The notes beneath the pieces are model-generated. The model saw nothing but the letters and a program-made list of their open reading frames with translations, had not been told where the DNA came from and did no database searches. A DNA stretch of 64,000 nucleotides from Pseudomonas sp. (GTDB lineage: Bacteria; Pseudomonadota; Gammaproteobacteria; Pseudomonadales; Pseudomonadaceae). The translations under genes and the position numbers were made by a program. The stretch is from assembly GCF_030690725.1 (NCBI RefSeq), contig NZ_JAUYGD010000033.1, forward strand, positions 62,001-126,000, read 5' to 3'. This document shows positions 61,526 through 64,000 of the stretch, piece by piece; position 1 is the first letter of the stretch; each line of letters starts with the position of its first letter.

Positions 61526-62227
61526 ATGAACGTCTGGAGCAAATTGCTGACGGCGCTGCGGGGCGGCGCCAATGAAGTGGGTGAGGCCGTGGTAGATGGT
61601 CAGGCGCTGCGTATTCTCGATCAGGAGATTCGCGATGCCGATCTAGAGCTGCGCAAGTCCAAGGAAGCCTTGGCTGAGATTATGGCCAAACAGAAACTGG
61701 CCAGTGATCGACTGGGCAAGAGCACGGCGAAGATCGCCGAGTATGAGCAGTACGCGCTCAAGGCTCTGGATGCAGGCAATGAAACCCTGGCCAAGGAAGT
61801 CGCCGAGAAGATCGCCAATCTGGAAACCGAACAGGCCAGCGACCGTGAACAGGCCGATGGTTTTGCGGCCAGCGTGGCGCAGTTGCGCAAGGCCGTGACT
61901 CAGGCGGAAGGGCATATCAAGCGCCTGAAACAACAGGTCGATACGGTCAAGGCCACGGAGAGCGTGCAGAAAGCGCAGATGGCCGTGGCGCAGCGCTATG
62001 GCGGTTCGCAGGCCAAGTTGCATACCGCCGTCGAGTCGCTGGAGCGCATCAAGCTCAAACAGGCCGAGCGTGCAGCCATGATGGAAGCCAATGCAGAGCT
62101 GGCCGCCACCAACGCGCCGGATGACGCCCTGGAGGTCAAACTGCGGGCTGCCGGTATTGTGCCGGACAACGCCAGTGCTGATAGCGTGCTGGCACGTCTG
62201 AAGAGTAAGGCCAAGCCAGAAGCCTAA
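61526..62227 (+). CDS. PspA/IM30 family membrane-stress protein
   Basis: 233-residue PspA family protein, mostly alpha-helical coiled coil (about 25-200), with the amphipathic N-terminal helix (NVWSKLLTALRGGANEV). PspA-type proteins assemble on inner membranes under stress and maintain integrity. No PspF regulator gene is in the window, but DUF2170, the YqiJ-like and the flotillin genes follow or precede it, as in E. coli yjfIJ and yqiJK. ATG at 61526 follows AAGGAG (61513-61518). Confidence 0.9.
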   Translation: MNVWSKLLTALRGGANEVGEAVVDGQALRILDQEIRDADLELRKSKEALAEIMAKQKLASDRLGKSTAKIAEYEQYALKALDAGNETLAKEVAEKIANLETEQASDREQADGFAASVAQLRKAVTQAEGHIKRLKQQVDTVKATESVQKAQMAVAQRYGGSQAKLHTAVESLERIKLKQAERAAMMEANAELAATNAPDDALEVKLRAAGIVPDNASADSVLARLKSKAKPEA

Positions 62228-62283
62228 ACGGCCAATGCGGGGGCTGCGGCTGCCGCTTCTTCGACTAGCAGGATGTAAAGAAG

Positions 62284-62928
62284 ATGGAGCTATTTATACA
62301 GACCGCGCTGTCGTTCCCCGTGGTGCTGCTCAGTTTTGCACTCTGCGTGGCGATTCTGTATTGGCTGGTCGCAGCCATGGGGATTGTCGATGTCGATCTG
62401 TTGGATATCGAAGTCGACTCGTCGCTGGAAAACCACGCGTTGCAGCCCGAAGGCCTGGCCGGTTTGTTACTCAAGCTGGGCCTCAATGGCGTGCCGGTGA
62501 CGTTGATTCTCACCCTGCTGTTCTTTTTTGCCTGGTTCCTCTGCTATTTCGCCGAGCTGTTCTTGTTGCGCTTTCTGCCTTTGGGCATTTTGCGTTACCC
62601 CCTGGGTTTGCTGGTGATCGCCGCTGCGTTGATCGCCGTGGTGCCCGTGGTGAGCCTGTTGGTGCGGCCCTTGCGCCCGCTGTTTCTCAAGCTGGAGGCC
62701 ACCAGCAGCAAGTCCGTACTCGGGCAGGTGGCCATCGTGCGCAGTGGTCGGATAACGTCCACGCAGGGTGAGGCGACGCTTGAAGATGGCGGTGCCGGGC
62801 TGATTTTGCGTGTACGTGCCGATGAGGCGCAGGGATTCAAACGTGGCGACCGCGTGGTGTTGCTGGAGTACCTGGAGGCCGAACACGCCTATCGGGTGAT
62901 TACCGAAGACGAGTTCAAGGGCATCTAG
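62284..62928 (+). CDS. YqiJ-like inner-membrane protein with OB-fold C-terminus
   Basis: 214 residues. Several membrane helices (about 10-30, 70-100 and 105-125), then a soluble end (about 140-214) with VLGQVAIVRSGRITSTQGEA, an OB/NfeD-like beta fold. NfeD-type proteins usually partner flotillins, and a flotillin follows directly. It may act with the PspA protein in membrane homeostasis. Confidence 0.82.
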   Translation: MELFIQTALSFPVVLLSFALCVAILYWLVAAMGIVDVDLLDIEVDSSLENHALQPEGLAGLLLKLGLNGVPVTLILTLLFFFAWFLCYFAELFLLRFLPLGILRYPLGLLVIAAALIAVVPVVSLLVRPLRPLFLKLEATSSKSVLGQVAIVRSGRITSTQGEATLEDGGAGLILRVRADEAQGFKRGDRVVLLEYLEAEHAYRVITEDEFKGI

Positions 62929-62955
62929 CCCGTTTATCAAAGGAGATTGATTGTA

Positions 62956-64000
62956 ATGAGCCTCGAGCTGCTAATGCCTTTTCTGACCGGTGTAGGTCTG
63001 TTTTTCCTGGTTATTTTTGGCTTTTTCGTCCTGTTCAAAGCCTTCTATATCAAGGTGCCGCAGGGCACTGCGCTGATCGTCAACGACATGTCGTCGACGC
63101 CCAAGGTGCATTTCACCGGTGCCCTGGTATACCCGGTGATCAACCTCAAGGAGTTTATGAAGATCTCCTTGATCACCCTGGAAGTGGACCGCCGTGCCAA
63201 AGACGGGCTGATCTGCCGCGACAATATGCGCGCCGACATCACCGTGGCCTTCTACCTGCGGGTTAACGAAACCCAGCAGGACGTGCTCAAAGTGGCCAAG
63301 GCCATCGGCGTGGAGCGCGCGTCTGACCGTTCAGCGGTCAATGAGCTGTTCAACGCCAAGTTCTCCGAAGCGCTGAAAACCGTTGGTAAGCAGTTCGATT
63401 TCGTCCAGCTGTTTGAGAACCGCCAGGATTTCCGCGACCGTATCGTCGAGGTGATCGGCAACGACCTTAACGGCTATGTGCTGGAAGACGTGGCCATCGA
63501 CTACCTGGAGCAAACCTCCAAGGCGTCGCTCGATCCGAGCAATATTCTCGATGCCCAGGGCATCCGCAAGATCACCGAGCTGACCGCCGCACAGAACGTC
63601 ATCACCAACGAGCTGGAGCGCAACGAAGAGCTGGCGATCAAGAAAAAGAACGTTGAAACACGTGAGGCCACACTGTCCCTGGAACGCCAGGAAGCCGATG
63701 CGGTTGCTCGGCAGAAGCGCGAGATCGAAACCATCCGCGCCCGCGAGCAGGCCGAAACCCTCAAGGTGCAGGAAGAAGAGCGCCTGAAGTCCGAGCAAGC
63801 ACGCATCCACACCCAGCAGGAGCTGGATATTCGCGCCGAGAACCATCAGCGCGAAGTCGAAGTGGCGCAGCAGAACCGCCAGCGTGCGGTGGTGATCGAG
63901 GTTGAAAAAGTCACCCGCGCCAAGGACCTGGAAATCGTTTCCCGCGAACGCGAAGTCGAGCTGCAGCGCATCGAGAAAGAAAAAGCCCTGGAAGTCGAGC
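62956..64000 (+). CDS. flotillin-family (YqiK-like) protein, 3' end outside window
   Basis: The frame is open from the ATG at 62956 (AAGGAG 15 bases before) to the window end, about 348 residues. A transmembrane helix (about 8-30) is followed by an SPFH/band-7 domain (about 35-200, KVPQGTALIVNDMSSTPKV and RRAKDGLICRDNMRADITVA). Then comes a long charged coiled coil (from about 220, ELERNEELAIKKKNVETREA), typical of flotillins that organise membrane microdomains. It is the last member of the DUF2170-PspA-YqiJ-YqiK set. Completeness cannot be judged. Confidence 0.9.
   Translation, partial: MSLELLMPFLTGVGLFFLVIFGFFVLFKAFYIKVPQGTALIVNDMSSTPKVHFTGALVYPVINLKEFMKISLITLEVDRRAKDGLICRDNMRADITVAFYLRVNETQQDVLKVAKAIGVERASDRSAVNELFNAKFSEALKTVGKQFDFVQLFENRQDFRDRIVEVIGNDLNGYVLEDVAIDYLEQTSKASLDPSNILDAQGIRKITELTAAQNVITNELERNEELAIKKKNVETREATLSLERQEADAVARQKREIETIRAREQAETLKVQEEERLKSEQARIHTQQELDIRAENHQREVEVAQQNRQRAVVIEVEKVTRAKDLEIVSREREVELQRIEKEKALEVE

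Overview
The window looks like core chromosome of a Pseudomonas species (Gammaproteobacteria). GC is moderately high, and the gene order iscSUA-hscBA-fdx-iscX-ndk-rlmN-pilF-rodZ-like-ispG-hisS-yfgM-bamB-der, then leuA, xseA, guaBA, mltF, purL, purT, ffh-rpsP-rimM-trmD-rplS, xerD-dsbC-hom-thrC follows the Pseudomonas aeruginosa backbone as I remember it. The exact species cannot be fixed from sequence alone. No rRNA, tRNA, CRISPR array, prophage or complete insertion sequence was recognised.

Layout. 1-14.3 kb: Fe-S cluster assembly, nucleotide metabolism, rRNA methylation, isoprenoid and tRNA-charging genes, and outer-membrane assembly. 14.4-18.8 kb: a transaminase/omega-amidase pair, an orphan periplasmic binding protein, and a MerR regulator divergent from a short-chain dehydrogenase. 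18.9-25.6 kb: leuA with a probable leader peptide, then an orphan flagellin carrying a zinc metallopeptidase domain (flagellinolysin type) behind a near-perfect sigma-28 promoter, an M23 endopeptidase, xseA and a zinc-ribbon protein. 25.6-35.8 kb: a Fur-box TonB receptor, guaBA, a large MscS channel, a Tat-type multicopper oxidase and tadA. 36-46.9 kb: mltF, purL, small Fe-S, NIF3-like and L,D-transpeptidase genes, two Nudix hydrolases, a gamma carbonic anhydrase, purT and an SGNH hydrolase. 46.8-52.7 kb: a CorC-like protein, a CcsA-like protein, and the SRP/ribosomal operon. 52.7-60.6 kb: a MshEN-type (c-di-GMP binding fold) membrane protein, xerD-dsbC-hom-thrC, an L7/L12-like mini-protein, a second orphan binding protein and a CoA-transferase. 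60.9-64 kb: a DUF2170-PspA-YqiJ-flotillin membrane-stress cluster that runs off the window.

The most interesting locus is the flagellin-protease at 20868-22544. It has intact flagellin ends (so it should be exported and polymerise), a central HEMAH plus WFIEGSAE gluzincin signature, its own flagellar sigma-factor promoter, and no other flagellar gene nearby. Secondary points are the tandem 24+5+24 MshEN motif joined to a membrane-anchored domain (52726-53400), a leucine-rich leader ORF before leuA, and two inverted-repeat-bounded intergenic elements (18769-18908 and 35771-35992) that share a core and each touch the stop codon of a neighbouring gene.
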